This document shows, piece by piece, positions 13,933-20,600 of a stretch of DNA of 21,827 nt. The notes under the pieces are model-generated. The model saw only the letters and a list, made by a program, of their open reading frames with translations. It was not told the origin of the DNA and did not search any database. Source of the stretch: Lachnospiraceae bacterium (lineage in GTDB: Bacteria; Bacillota; Clostridia; Lachnospirales; Lachnospiraceae); assembly GCA_009774375.1 (NCBI GenBank), contig VSNO01000069.1:1-21827 (forward strand), read 5' to 3'. Each line of letters begins with the position of its first letter. Position 1 is the stretch's first letter. The position numbers were made by a program, and so were the translations under genes.

Positions 13933-15402
13933 ATGCTGGAAAATTGGATCAGACCACAGAGACCGGAGGAGGCGGAGCTGGAGGAGCGCTTAAAGGCGGC
14001 GAACGAGAAGCTTTCCCGCCAGCAGATGATGATCAAGGAGCGCGGCCTGCCGGTGCTGGTGCTGTTTGAGGGCTGGGGGACAGCGGGAAAGGGGAGCGTG
14101 CTGGGAAAGGTGATCCGAAACATCGATCCGAGATTCTTCAAGGTCGCGGCGATGGAGGTGCCGACGCCGGAGGAGCGCAGGAAGCCCTTTCTCTACAGAT
14201 ACTTTGTCAAGATCCCGGAGGCGGGGAAGTTCATGTTTTTGGACTCCGGCTGGATGGACGAGGTGACGGGCGAGTATCTGGACGGAACGCTGAAGGAGAA
14301 GGAGTACAAGAAAAAGATCGAGAGCGTCAGGCGGTTTGAGCGCCAGCTCACGGACAACGGCTATCTGGTGATGAAGTTCTTTTTTCACATCAGCCGGAAA
14401 GAACAGAAAAAGAGGATCGATGCGCTGAGGTCAGACAAGAATACGAGCTGGCGCGTGGGAGAGCGGGACGGCTGGCAGAACAGGCATTACGACAAGTGCC
14501 TTGCCGTGTTTGACCGTTATCTCAACGACACGAATGCGCCCGCGGATCCGTGGTATGTCATCGACGCGAAGAGCAGGAAATGGGCACAGCTCCAGGTGTT
14601 GGAGACGCTGGTGTGCGGGATCGATACCGCGCTGGGGAACAGTGCGATGGCGGTGCCTCTGCTGCAGAATGTCTTTCCGCTGGAAAGGATGCCAAAGCTC
14701 GATGAGATCGATCTGGACAGGGCGGTCACGCAGGAGGAATACCGGGCGGAACTGGATCGGCTGCAGGAGAAGCTGGGGCATCTGCACAATAAGCTGTACC
14801 GCAAAAAAGTGCCGGTCATCATCGCGTATGAGGGCTGGGACGCGGCAGGGAAGGGCGGCAATATCAAGCGGATCACGGAGGCGCTCGACCCCAGGGGATT
14901 TGAGGTGCACCCGATCGCGAGTCCCGAGCCGCACGAGAAGGCGAGACATTATCTGTGGCGTTTCTGGAACCGCCTGCCAAAGACCGGGCATATCGCGGTC
15001 TTTGACAGGACATGGTATGGTAGGGTCATGGTGGAGCGCCTGGAGGGATTCTGCAGGGAAAACGACTGGCAGCGTGCATACAATGAGATCAATGAGTTTG
15101 AAAAGGAGCTTGCGGACTGGGGAGCGGTCATCATCAAATTCTGGGTCCAGATCGACAAGGACACACAACTGGCGCGCTTTAACGAGCGCCAGAACACGCC
15201 GGCGAAACAGTGGAAGATCACGGAGGAGGACTGGCGCAACCGCGAGAAGTGGGATCTGTATGAGGGCGCAGTGAACGAGATGCTGCAAAAGACCAACACA
15301 TCGTATGCGCCCTGGCACATACTGGAATCAAATGACAAGCGGTATGCGCGCCTGAAGGCGCTGCGGATCGTGATCGAGGCGGTCGAGAGGGCATTGGATT
15401 AA
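13933..15402 (+). CDS. pap: Polyphosphate:AMP phosphotransferase, tandem PPK2 domains, 489 aa
   Basis: A class II PPK2-type enzyme: two P-loop domains in one chain that use polyphosphate to phosphorylate AMP to ADP. The C-terminal domain carries a canonical Walker A, GWDAAGKGG (301-309), the substrate motif FEVHPIASPEPHEKARHYLWR and the lid/Walker B region FDRTWYGR (357-364). The N-terminal domain has Walker A GWGTAGKGS (47-55), but FLDSGWM (102-108) replaces the FDRSWY-type motif, losing its Arg and Tyr, so it is probably structural or regulatory. The start has GGAAGGAGG upstream. It follows the antiporter operon by 44 nt without terminator and may be its last gene. Its stop overlaps that of the convergent gene in a shared TTAA. 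Confidence 0.93.
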   Translation: MLENWIRPQRPEEAELEERLKAANEKLSRQQMMIKERGLPVLVLFEGWGTAGKGSVLGKVIRNIDPRFFKVAAMEVPTPEERRKPFLYRYFVKIPEAGKFMFLDSGWMDEVTGEYLDGTLKEKEYKKKIESVRRFERQLTDNGYLVMKFFFHISRKEQKKRIDALRSDKNTSWRVGERDGWQNRHYDKCLAVFDRYLNDTNAPADPWYVIDAKSRKWAQLQVLETLVCGIDTALGNSAMAVPLLQNVFPLERMPKLDEIDLDRAVTQEEYRAELDRLQEKLGHLHNKLYRKKVPVIIAYEGWDAAGKGGNIKRITEALDPRGFEVHPIASPEPHEKARHYLWRFWNRLPKTGHIAVFDRTWYGRVMVERLEGFCRENDWQRAYNEINEFEKELADWGAVIIKFWVQIDKDTQLARFNERQNTPAKQWKITEEDWRNREKWDLYEGAVNEMLQKTNTSYAPWHILESNDKRYARLKALRIVIEAVERALD

Positions 15403-16292
15403 TATGTCATTGTGTTGATGATCTCTTTCAATGCCTGCACCTGAACGCGTCCCTCCAGCGTGTATTGTATTCCGTCCGCCACAAAGATCATGATCGTCCG
15501 GGGAACGAAATCGTCTGGCAGGCTGGTCTGCTGACCTTCAGCGACCGTGTCCTGCAGGACGTTGACGGTGTAGCCCTGCTCGGAGGTAAAGGTCTCGATG
15601 TATTGAAAATAGCCCAGATAATCGATGTCCAGTTCCGGCTGTGACACGTCGGATATGATCCTGATCTTCAGGTCGACAGGGCTTTTATAGACTGTTCCGT
15701 GTGTCCATGCATACCATCTGTCATTGCCTTCTCTGGTATTGTCAACATCTTTACGATCCCATTCCCTGATGTCTGTGAGGTCTCCGAGAAGGTATTCTTT
15801 GATGTCGATCGTGTTGTAGCCGTCCCCTGTTTTTGTGTAGGATATCTTCAGATAAGGGTTGCCGGCGGCGAGGTTCGCACCCAGCAGCCTGATCCCAAGC
15901 TCGTTCTCCAGCGTCTCCATGGATGTGTACGTTTTCTGGAGTTGGCCGTATTCGGTGAGTGTTCCCTCGACTGCCTGCAGGGGAATGACTTCCATGGGGG
16001 CAAGATCCGGGATGCTCTGCTGGTTTACATTGATCCGGGAATGGAGCAGGGAGCCTGCCGCGAATGCCGATGTACCCAGCAGTGCGATGCACAGGACAGC
16101 GGCGGCTATGTGGCGCAGTCTGTGCATAGGGGCACATGACGGGATCCGCTGCTGACGCATAGGGAATGTGTCCGGACAGGATGCAGTGGTGGGGCGGGCG
16201 TGGTTTTGGGATTCTGTGATCCGGGCTGCAAAATCGGGAGGCAGTCTCAGCTCACGCAGTTCTGTGTCAATACGTTTCTTGATCTCATTCAT
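15399..16292 (-). CDS. Membrane-anchored probable anti-sigma factor, 297 aa
   Basis: Probably the membrane partner that holds the adjacent ECF sigma factor inactive. A short cytoplasmic N-terminal domain (KKRIDTELRELRLPPDFAARI, a pattern common at the start of such proteins) is followed by a basic stretch and one membrane helix (about residues 61-82, IAAAVLCIALLGTSAFAAG). An extracellular domain of about 210 residues follows, including repeated Leu/Tyr-rich strands and a C-terminal part resembling a DUF4367-like fold; I cannot assign the family firmly. Its ATG lies one base after the sigma gene stop, with AAAGGAGG inside the sigma gene. No zinc-binding HxxxCxxC motif is present, so it is not a ZAS-type anti-sigma. 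The function is inferred mainly from context. Confidence 0.68.
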   Translation of the reverse strand: MNEIKKRIDTELRELRLPPDFAARITESQNHARPTTASCPDTFPMRQQRIPSCAPMHRLRHIAAAVLCIALLGTSAFAAGSLLHSRINVNQQSIPDLAPMEVIPLQAVEGTLTEYGQLQKTYTSMETLENELGIRLLGANLAAGNPYLKISYTKTGDGYNTIDIKEYLLGDLTDIREWDRKDVDNTREGNDRWYAWTHGTVYKSPVDLKIRIISDVSQPELDIDYLGYFQYIETFTSEQGYTVNVLQDTVAEGQQTSLPDDFVPRTIMIFVADGIQYTLEGRVQVQALKEIINTMTY

Positions 16293-16293
16293 A

Positions 16294-16776
16294 TCAAAAT
16301 TCCTCCTTTAATGCCTGTTTCAGCTGTTCCCTGGCGCGTTTCAGCCGCTGCTTGACGGCGGATTCCTTTTGGCCCAGCAGTACAGCGATCTCCCGGATGG
16401 TCAGTTCCTGGTAGTAAAATAACAGGACGACTTCCCGGTATTTTGGTCTTAGTCTGCTGATCTCTGTGATCAGCTGCGTGTGTTCCAGCATGCCGTCATA
16501 TGCTTCCGTGCAGGACAACACTGGAAATTCATCTGACCTTCCCATGGAAAACCATTTTGTGCGCATCTGGTTTTTGCACAGGTTGATCGCGATCTGGATG
16601 ATCCATGTTCTGACGGAAGATTGCTGGCGGAAGCTGTCGTAGTGGTTGTACACCTGGATAAAAGTTTCCTGTACAACGTCCTCCGCCAGATGGTAATCTT
16701 TGAGGTAGAGACAGCACATGCGCAGGATGCTGTCCCCATACTCAGAGATCAGTTTTGAGAGTAGTTCGTCACTCAT
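16294..16776 (-). CDS. ECF-type RNA polymerase sigma factor, 160 aa
   Basis: A small extracytoplasmic-function sigma factor. Region 2 is visible as LYLKDYHLAEDVVQETFIQV and YDSFRQQSSVRTWIIQIAIN (about residues 23-73). Region 4 is LRPKYREVVLLFYYQELTIREIAVLLGQKESAVKQRLKRAREQL (about 108-151), with the DNA-binding helix in ESAVKQRLKRAR. The length is typical for ECF proteins. AAAGGAGG precedes the ATG. The partner gene starts one base after the stop, giving a sigma/anti-sigma pair. The upstream region carries an ECF-like promoter, indicating autoregulation. The signal and targets cannot be told from the sequence. Confidence 0.93.
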   Translation of the reverse strand: MSDELLSKLISEYGDSILRMCCLYLKDYHLAEDVVQETFIQVYNHYDSFRQQSSVRTWIIQIAINLCKNQMRTKWFSMGRSDEFPVLSCTEAYDGMLEHTQLITEISRLRPKYREVVLLFYYQELTIREIAVLLGQKESAVKQRLKRAREQLKQALKEEF

Positions 16777-16798
16777 TTGGTGTGTACCTCCTTTACCT

Positions 16799-16829
16799 GT
16801 TAGACACAGGAAATCATGTGAAGGTTACA
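16799..16829 (-). promoter_or_regulatory. ECF-type autoregulatory promoter
   Basis: On the minus strand a -35 TGTAACC (16823-16829) and a -10 TGTCTAAC (16799-16806) are separated by 16 nt, the classic ECF geometry (AAC in -35, GTC-type -10). It drives the sigma/anti-sigma pair. The predicted start near 16793 falls at the edge of the AAAGGAGG ribosome site (16787-16794), so the leader would be only about 17 nt long. Confidence 0.65.
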
Positions 16830-16854
16830 TTTTTTTGATGGTTTTTGACAGCAG

Positions 16855-16887
16855 AAAAGGGCAGCACTTTTTACAGTGCCGCCCTTT
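16855..16887 (-). terminator. Terminator of the DUF2975-XRE unit
   Basis: AAAGGGC (16856-16862) and GCACT (16864-16868) pair with AGTGC (16875-16879) and GCCCTTT (16881-16887), with one mismatch between the two stem parts. On the minus strand the hairpin is followed by TTTT. It lies about 60 nt after the XRE gene and before the ECF promoter, insulating the two units. Confidence 0.75.
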
Positions 16888-16946
16888 GGTCCACCTTAGG
16901 ATCCTTACTTTAAAACGAAATGTCACAAACTTGATGGAGTGCATTT

Positions 16947-17156
16947 TTAATCTTCATCTTCGACATATTCAAGAATATCCCCCGGTTGGCACTTTAGAAC
17001 TTTGCAGATTGCGTCTAACGTACTGAACCGTACAGCTTTTACTTTTCCCGTTTTCAGGTAAGAGAGATTGACATTAGATATACCGACCTGGGCTGCCAAG
17101 TCATTAAGCCGCATTTTTCTGTCTGCCAGCACCCGGTCAAGCCGAATAATAATCAT
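16947..17156 (-). CDS. XRE/Cro-family transcriptional regulator, 69 aa
   Basis: A compact single-domain DNA-binding protein. A helix-turn-helix of the Cro/CI type is visible: LDRVLADRKMRLNDLAAQVGISNVNLSYLKTG (about residues 5-36), with ISNVNLSYLKTG as the recognition helix, then VRFSTLDAICKVLKCQPGDILEYV, the conserved end of the fold. It has no sensor domain. It overlaps the upstream DUF2975 gene by 4 nt (ATGA), so both come from one transcript and are translationally coupled. Pairs of DUF2975 membrane proteins and such small XRE regulators are frequent in Firmicutes. The regulator probably acts at the dyad in its own promoter (17822-17864). Confidence 0.9.
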   Translation of the reverse strand: MIIIRLDRVLADRKMRLNDLAAQVGISNVNLSYLKTGKVKAVRFSTLDAICKVLKCQPGDILEYVEDED

Positions 17157-17779
17157 AGCGTGTGATCCACCTCGTCCTGCAAATGCACTCCATAATGGAT
17201 GATATATGCAGCTACAATAAAAGCGATGCTGGGGATAAGCATATTTAACATAGCCTGCCCTGTAGAAATGGACATTCGACTATTAGATATAAGGTTGATA
17301 AGCCAGCAAATCAAAAGTTTGAGGAATGGAACGAAAACGGCTACTGAAAATTGGAGTATCCCATAATAAAGCAGATAAGAAGAGTTTTGCTCAGTAAAAA
17401 TCTCCCCTTTATTTATGTTGGAAAAAACACGGCTCAGAAACCAATAAGCAAAAATCATAGGAACTATATGGACAGCATACATGAGAGAAAGCCCAATCTG
17501 AATTGTCAGGTCAATCTGGTCATTATCGTTTGTCCATACATGAATCTCATCGCCCGTAAATACAGTCATACTGCGAGAGTGTGCATCGTGATTTTCCTCT
17601 GCGTAAATCGCTCGCTCAAAGATTCCCGTTTTTGTATGCAGGAAAAAGGATTGACGCCCCATAAAGCTAAGGACGGCACATAGGACATAGAAACAGATTA
17701 CAAGATAGCAAGCAACTTTCATTAGTTGAGCGGCAGATCTTGCAAATCGCTCATTTGCGAGTTTCTGAATGAATTTCAT
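17153..17779 (-). CDS. DUF2975 membrane protein, 208 aa
   Basis: A membrane protein of unknown function with four predicted helices (about residues 20-42, 92-115, 135-162 and 178-200). The segment between helices 1 and 2 (about 43-90) contains charged and polar residues (TGDEIHVWTNDNDQID) and is probably extracellular. The family motif lies after helix 2: LSRVFSNINKGEIFTEQNSSYL (115-136), the I-x-x-G-x-x-F-x-x-x-N pattern typical of DUF2975. The start has GAGGTG 8 nt upstream. It is followed directly by its XRE partner, a common pair thought to be a sensing/regulatory module; the direct function is not known. Confidence 0.85.
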   Translation of the reverse strand: MKFIQKLANERFARSAAQLMKVACYLVICFYVLCAVLSFMGRQSFFLHTKTGIFERAIYAEENHDAHSRSMTVFTGDEIHVWTNDNDQIDLTIQIGLSLMYAVHIVPMIFAYWFLSRVFSNINKGEIFTEQNSSYLLYYGILQFSVAVFVPFLKLLICWLINLISNSRMSISTGQAMLNMLIPSIAFIVAAYIIHYGVHLQDEVDHTL

Positions 17780-17798
17780 AATTTATCACCTCAAGTTT

Positions 17799-17864
17799 AT
17801 GGTAGTACAGGAATTCAAAAATGTCAATAATAATTTAATGACAATCGTTAATTTATTATTGACA
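17799..17864 (-). promoter_or_regulatory. Promoter with overlapping operator dyad for DUF2975-XRE
   Basis: On the minus strand TTGACA (17822-17827), a 17-nt spacer and TACCAT (17799-17804) form a plausible promoter. The -35 is the outer end of a long dyad: 17822-17838 and 17848-17864 are inverted copies (TGTCAATAATAA.TTAA, 16 of 17 matching) around a 9-nt centre. Such a site overlapping -35 suggests repression or autoregulation, probably by the XRE protein. Confidence 0.6.
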
Positions 17865-18072
17865 GACTTTATTAGGAGCGCACAAATGGCAGGCAATTCG
17901 GGTGTGGCAACATCCCGAAATTTTTGCTGTGCCGGAGCCCGCAAAAGTGCTTGTTGGGGATCATTCGCAGAATTCATCAAGTACCAGCGCGATTTCACCG
18001 CCGCCCCGCTTTTCTGCAGTTTGCCCCGTCATTTGCCAATGGATATTCTCCGCGTGATTTTTCCTGATTGTA
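17865..18072. other. Gap between divergent units, no supportable gene
   Basis: Between the dyad and the padR promoter I see no convincing gene. A minus-strand frame reads EKRGGGEIALVLDEFCE before a stop, vaguely protein-like, and may be a relic. GC content is mixed, and no repeats or strong hairpins are evident. Confidence 0.4.
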
Positions 18073-18130
18073 TTGACATATATCGACAATCTATATATAA
18101 TGGATATGACATATATCGATAATCTATATA
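18073..18130 (+). promoter_or_regulatory. padR promoter with duplicated operator
   Basis: TTGACA (18073-18078), a 17-nt spacer and TATAAT (18096-18101) match the sigma-A consensus at every position. A 23-nt sequence occurs twice (18075-18097 and 18108-18130) with one change, spaced 33 nt, three helical turns. Each copy contains an imperfect dyad of the form TATAT.GA...TC.ATATA. The first overlaps the spacer and -10, the second covers about +1 to +23. This is a typical set-up for tight repression by the PadR dimer encoded next. Confidence 0.8.
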
Positions 18131-18148
18131 AGAAAGGAATGGTCTGTT

Positions 18149-18475
18149 ATGGCAATTGACAAGTCACTGATCTCGGGGAGTACCTCCATGCTGATCCTGC
18201 GTCTTTTGGAGGACAAGGACATGTACGGTTATGAGATGATCGAGACGCTCGAGGCGAGATCGAACAATGTATTTACCTTGAAGGCGGGGACGCTTTATCC
18301 GTTGCTGCACTCCCTCGAGGAGAAAGATTTTCTGACCTCGTACGAGAGTGAGGTCAACGGAAAAGTGCGCAAGTATTACAGCATCACCAAGGGCGGCAAA
18401 AAATATCTGAGATCCAAAAAGGAGGAGTGGCAGGAATACCAGACAGCCGTTGTGAATGTGCTCAGCATGGCGTGA
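18149..18475 (+). CDS. PadR-family transcriptional repressor, 108 aa
   Basis: A winged-helix PadR regulator of the short (PadR-s2-like) class. Family marks: GSTSMLILRLLEDKDMYGYEMIETLEARS (about residues 10-38), LKAGTLYPLLHSLEEKDFL (about 44-62, the recognition helix GTLYPLLHSLE), then the wing GKVRKYYSITKGGKKYL (about 71-87) and a C-terminal dimerisation helix. AAAGGAA is upstream of ATG. It heads a plus-strand pair with the permease-prefix protein 62 nt on. PadR proteins usually repress themselves and the neighbouring membrane gene until a ligand or membrane stress releases them; the duplicated operator fits this. Confidence 0.95.
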   Translation: MAIDKSLISGSTSMLILRLLEDKDMYGYEMIETLEARSNNVFTLKAGTLYPLLHSLEEKDFLTSYESEVNGKVRKYYSITKGGKKYLRSKKEEWQEYQTAVVNVLSMA

Positions 18476-18537
18476 GAAACTGTTAATGGGGAGCAGAGAT
18501 CAATTTACAAGGCTGTATTACAATAGGAGAGATGAAA

Positions 18538-19830
18538 ATGGAAGAATTTATAAGGATTTTGACGGAGCAGATGCGCTGCGCAAAGGCGCGTGACGGTGTG
18601 GCGCGCGAGCTGTCCGCCCATATATCAGATCAGGCGGAGGCTTTTGAGCAGGCGGGAATGGAACACGACAAGGCAGTCGCGAAGGCAGTGCGCGAGATGG
18701 GGGATCCGGTGGAGATCGGCGTCTGGATGGACAGGATCCACCGCCCGCAGGTCAACTGGAGAATGCTGCTGGTCACGTTTGCGCTGAGTGTCATGGGAAT
18801 TCTGTGCCTGATGCCGGTCTATGGCGTTGAGCGCGGTGGATTCAGGCAGGGGCTGTTCATGCTTGCAGGCTTTGCAGTCATGGCTGCTGTGTACTTTGTC
18901 GACTACAGTATCATCGGGCGGATCGGTGCGGCTGCCTATCTTGTCATGTCGATCGCACTGTTTATCGGTATGCATTATATGCGGACAATCAATGGCAGGA
19001 TACCGGTAATGTCCATACTGGTCTATCTGTATGTGCCGGTCTTTGCGGGCATTTTGTATCAGCTTCGCATGGGCGGCTGCAGGGCAGTGATCGAGGCGAT
19101 CATGGTGAGCGTTATCACATTTGTGGTGTGTACATTTTTGTCGTCATCGATCGTTGTATCGTTCAATATTTTACTGGTCATGATCGTCATGCTGTTTGCC
19201 GCGATCCGCAAAGGCGTAATGGGTACGGACAAAAAGCGTATGACGGCGATCACCGCGGCAGCCGTGATCCTGCCGGCAGTCGTATTTGTGTGGTATCTCT
19301 CCGCTGGCAGGGAAGGTTTCCGGATGATGCGCATAAAAGCGTTTTTTCAGCGGGATCAGTATCGCAATACGTATAATTACATATATACGGTCATCGATGA
19401 TATCCTGCAAAATGCGAGGCTGGTGGGGGAGGGCGGAGCAAAAAACGGTAACAACTTACTGGATTTGCCCATTTCTGCGGACAGCAGTTTCGTGCCGCTG
19501 GTGGCAATGCATGTATATGGCATCATAGCCGGGATCCTGCTGGTGCTCATGATGATCGTGCTTGTCCTGCAAGCGGTGAAGATCGTCCGCGGGCAGAAAA
19601 ACCAGCTCGGTTTTCTGGTATCCATGGGGTGCATGATGGTCATACTGCTGAACTGTCTGGAAGGGATGCTGGTCAATGTCGGCCTGTTTCCCTCCACGAC
19701 GGTCGTGATCCCGTTTCTGACCGTCGGAGGCGGCGCGGCAATCGTGTATGCAGTGCTGATCGGACTCCTGCTCAGTGTACACCGGTATGAGAAGGTCTAT
19801 ACGACAGAAACACCTGTTTGCAAATCGTGA
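18538..19830 (+). CDS. Permease-prefix domain fused to divergent SEDS (FtsW/RodA-like) protein, 430 aa
   Basis: Residues 1-70 form the helical permease-prefix (DUF1700-like) domain: a charged helix ending in AVAKAVREMGDPVEIGVWMDRI. About ten membrane helices follow. Their end resembles SEDS glycosyltransferases: ARLVGEGG (294-301), LPISADSSFV (310-319) at the place of FtsW/RodA LP..HTDFIFA, and GLFPSTTVVIPFLTVGGGA (382-400) like GL.P.TG..LPF.S.GG. The QPSE motif of canonical SEDS proteins is not seen, so glycan-polymerase activity is doubtful. I start at ATG 18538, since AGGAG is about 8 nt upstream; the ATG at 18532 is too close. It is controlled by the PadR repressor upstream, and could belong to an envelope-stress response. 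Confidence 0.8.
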   Translation: MEEFIRILTEQMRCAKARDGVARELSAHISDQAEAFEQAGMEHDKAVAKAVREMGDPVEIGVWMDRIHRPQVNWRMLLVTFALSVMGILCLMPVYGVERGGFRQGLFMLAGFAVMAAVYFVDYSIIGRIGAAAYLVMSIALFIGMHYMRTINGRIPVMSILVYLYVPVFAGILYQLRMGGCRAVIEAIMVSVITFVVCTFLSSSIVVSFNILLVMIVMLFAAIRKGVMGTDKKRMTAITAAAVILPAVVFVWYLSAGREGFRMMRIKAFFQRDQYRNTYNYIYTVIDDILQNARLVGEGGAKNGNNLLDLPISADSSFVPLVAMHVYGIIAGILLVLMMIVLVLQAVKIVRGQKNQLGFLVSMGCMMVILLNCLEGMLVNVGLFPSTTVVIPFLTVGGGAAIVYAVLIGLLLSVHRYEKVYTTETPVCKS

Positions 19831-19874
19831 AGTGAACGTACTGTAGGGGCTGGCGGGGTTGCTACTATCATTAG

Positions 19875-20159
19875 AATAAGAAAGTTTTTGTTATCGCCAC
19901 CATGGGATTGTTTAGTGGTGATGGAGCAGGAATTCTTGGACGACTTTTACAGCAATACGGAGCAGAGATAATAGGTGGATTGCATATGAAAATACCGGAT
20001 AGTATAGGTGATGAAAAAGTGTTGAAGCGTCCGCTGGAGAAGAACAAGGAGCTTGTGAAGAAAGCGGAGCGAAAGATTAGCAAGGCGGTTCAGCTTTTAA
20101 AATCAGGAAAACCAACTTATTCTGATAAATTGCGCGTAGATGAAGATAAGGATCTGTAG
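19875..20159 (+). pseudogene. Decayed EFR1-type ferredoxin/flavodoxin protein
   Basis: The frame reads KKVFVIATMGLFSGDGAG, then GGLHMKIPDSIGDEKVLKRP, matching the flavodoxin-like part of EFR1-family ferredoxins. It is broken at both ends: an in-frame TAG at 19872 removes the N-terminus with the flavin-binding start, and the frame jumps from LLKSGKPT to YSDKLRVDEDKDL, skipping the segment normally between them. It stops just where the first cysteine cluster of the ferredoxin domain should begin. The first Met (19902) is inside the domain and has no ribosome site, so I treat it as non-functional. Confidence 0.68.
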
Positions 20160-20196
20160 AAAAATAATGTGAGCATGTATGGTGGATACACGAGAA

Positions 20197-20228
20197 AAGA
20201 AGTAGATGTATTTTGGCATCTACTTCTT
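20197..20228. terminator. Perfect 12-bp hairpin after the EFR1 remnant
   Basis: AAGAAGTAGATG (20197-20208) pairs fully with CATCTACTTCTT (20217-20228) around an 8-nt loop. The T-run is poor on the plus strand but is TTTT on the minus strand, so it could end minus-strand transcripts as well as those of the former EFR1 gene. Confidence 0.5.
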
Positions 20229-20383
20229 CCGCTTACATGTTTAAATTGTAACCATTTTCATTTTAGCATTAGCTTCTCGGTAATTTGAGAAGGTTATCCG
20301 AAGGGGTATCGTTAGGTTCTGAACGTACATATTTTTCGCCGTTTGCACTTATTGCTGGAAACCATAACGAATAAATGTTCTGC

Positions 20384-20413
20384 TTGAGCATAGGAATTAA
20401 TCTGTGGTACAAT
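20384..20413 (+). promoter_or_regulatory. Extended -10 promoter of the candidate small RNA
   Basis: TTGAGC (20384-20389), an 18-nt spacer and TACAAT (20408-20413), with TG one base upstream of the -10 (extended -10). The expected start is near 20420. Confidence 0.5.
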
Positions 20414-20419
20414 GCTTTT

Positions 20420-20481
20420 TGGAAAGTGCATATGTACGCAGGAGACCAGTATTCTATTCGTTAGATGCTGGTTTCTTTTTT
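20420..20481 (+). ncRNA. Candidate small RNA of about 60 nt
   Basis: Bounded by a plausible extended -10 promoter and a strong terminator, with no open reading frame of note. The 5' part is GCTTTTTGGAAAGTGC-like and single-stranded, and the 3' half is the terminator hairpin. It lies about 120 nt before the AAA ATPase gene, so it may be an independent RNA or a prematurely ended leader of that gene. I do not recognise the family. Ends are inferred. Confidence 0.4.
20442..20481 (+). terminator. Rho-independent terminator with U6 tail
   Basis: 20442-20452 pairs with 20465-20475 (core GACCAG/CTGGTT, two G-U pairs) with a 12-nt loop, followed directly by six Ts (20476-20481). Confidence 0.75.
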
Positions 20482-20529
20482 ATTGGAATTTTTTGTTCCT
20501 ATACTTTATATATCACTATACAAAATATT

Positions 20530-20568
20530 TGTCCCAATATTGACAGAAATGTCCCAAGGTGTTAAGGT
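20530..20568 (+). promoter_or_regulatory. Promoter/operator of the AAA ATPase-protease pair
   Basis: TGTCCCAA occurs twice (20530-20537 and 20550-20557), exactly 20 nt apart, two helical turns. TTGACA (20540-20545) lies between, with a weak -10 TAAGGT (20563-20568) at 17 nt. The repeats flank the -35, so a regulator bound there could control the operon. No regulator gene is in the window. Confidence 0.5.
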
Positions 20569-20600
20569 ATAGATAAGAAAGAGAATTAGGAGTGGATCAT

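Noticed and set aside
14431..15318. Long minus-strand and alternative plus-strand frames across pap
   Set aside because: They are Arg/Pro-rich shadows in high-GC DNA; both PPK2 domains read cleanly in the chosen frame.
17786..17998. 70-codon minus-strand frame upstream of DUF2975
   Set aside because: It runs through the promoter/operator dyad, has no ribosome site and no recognisable pattern.
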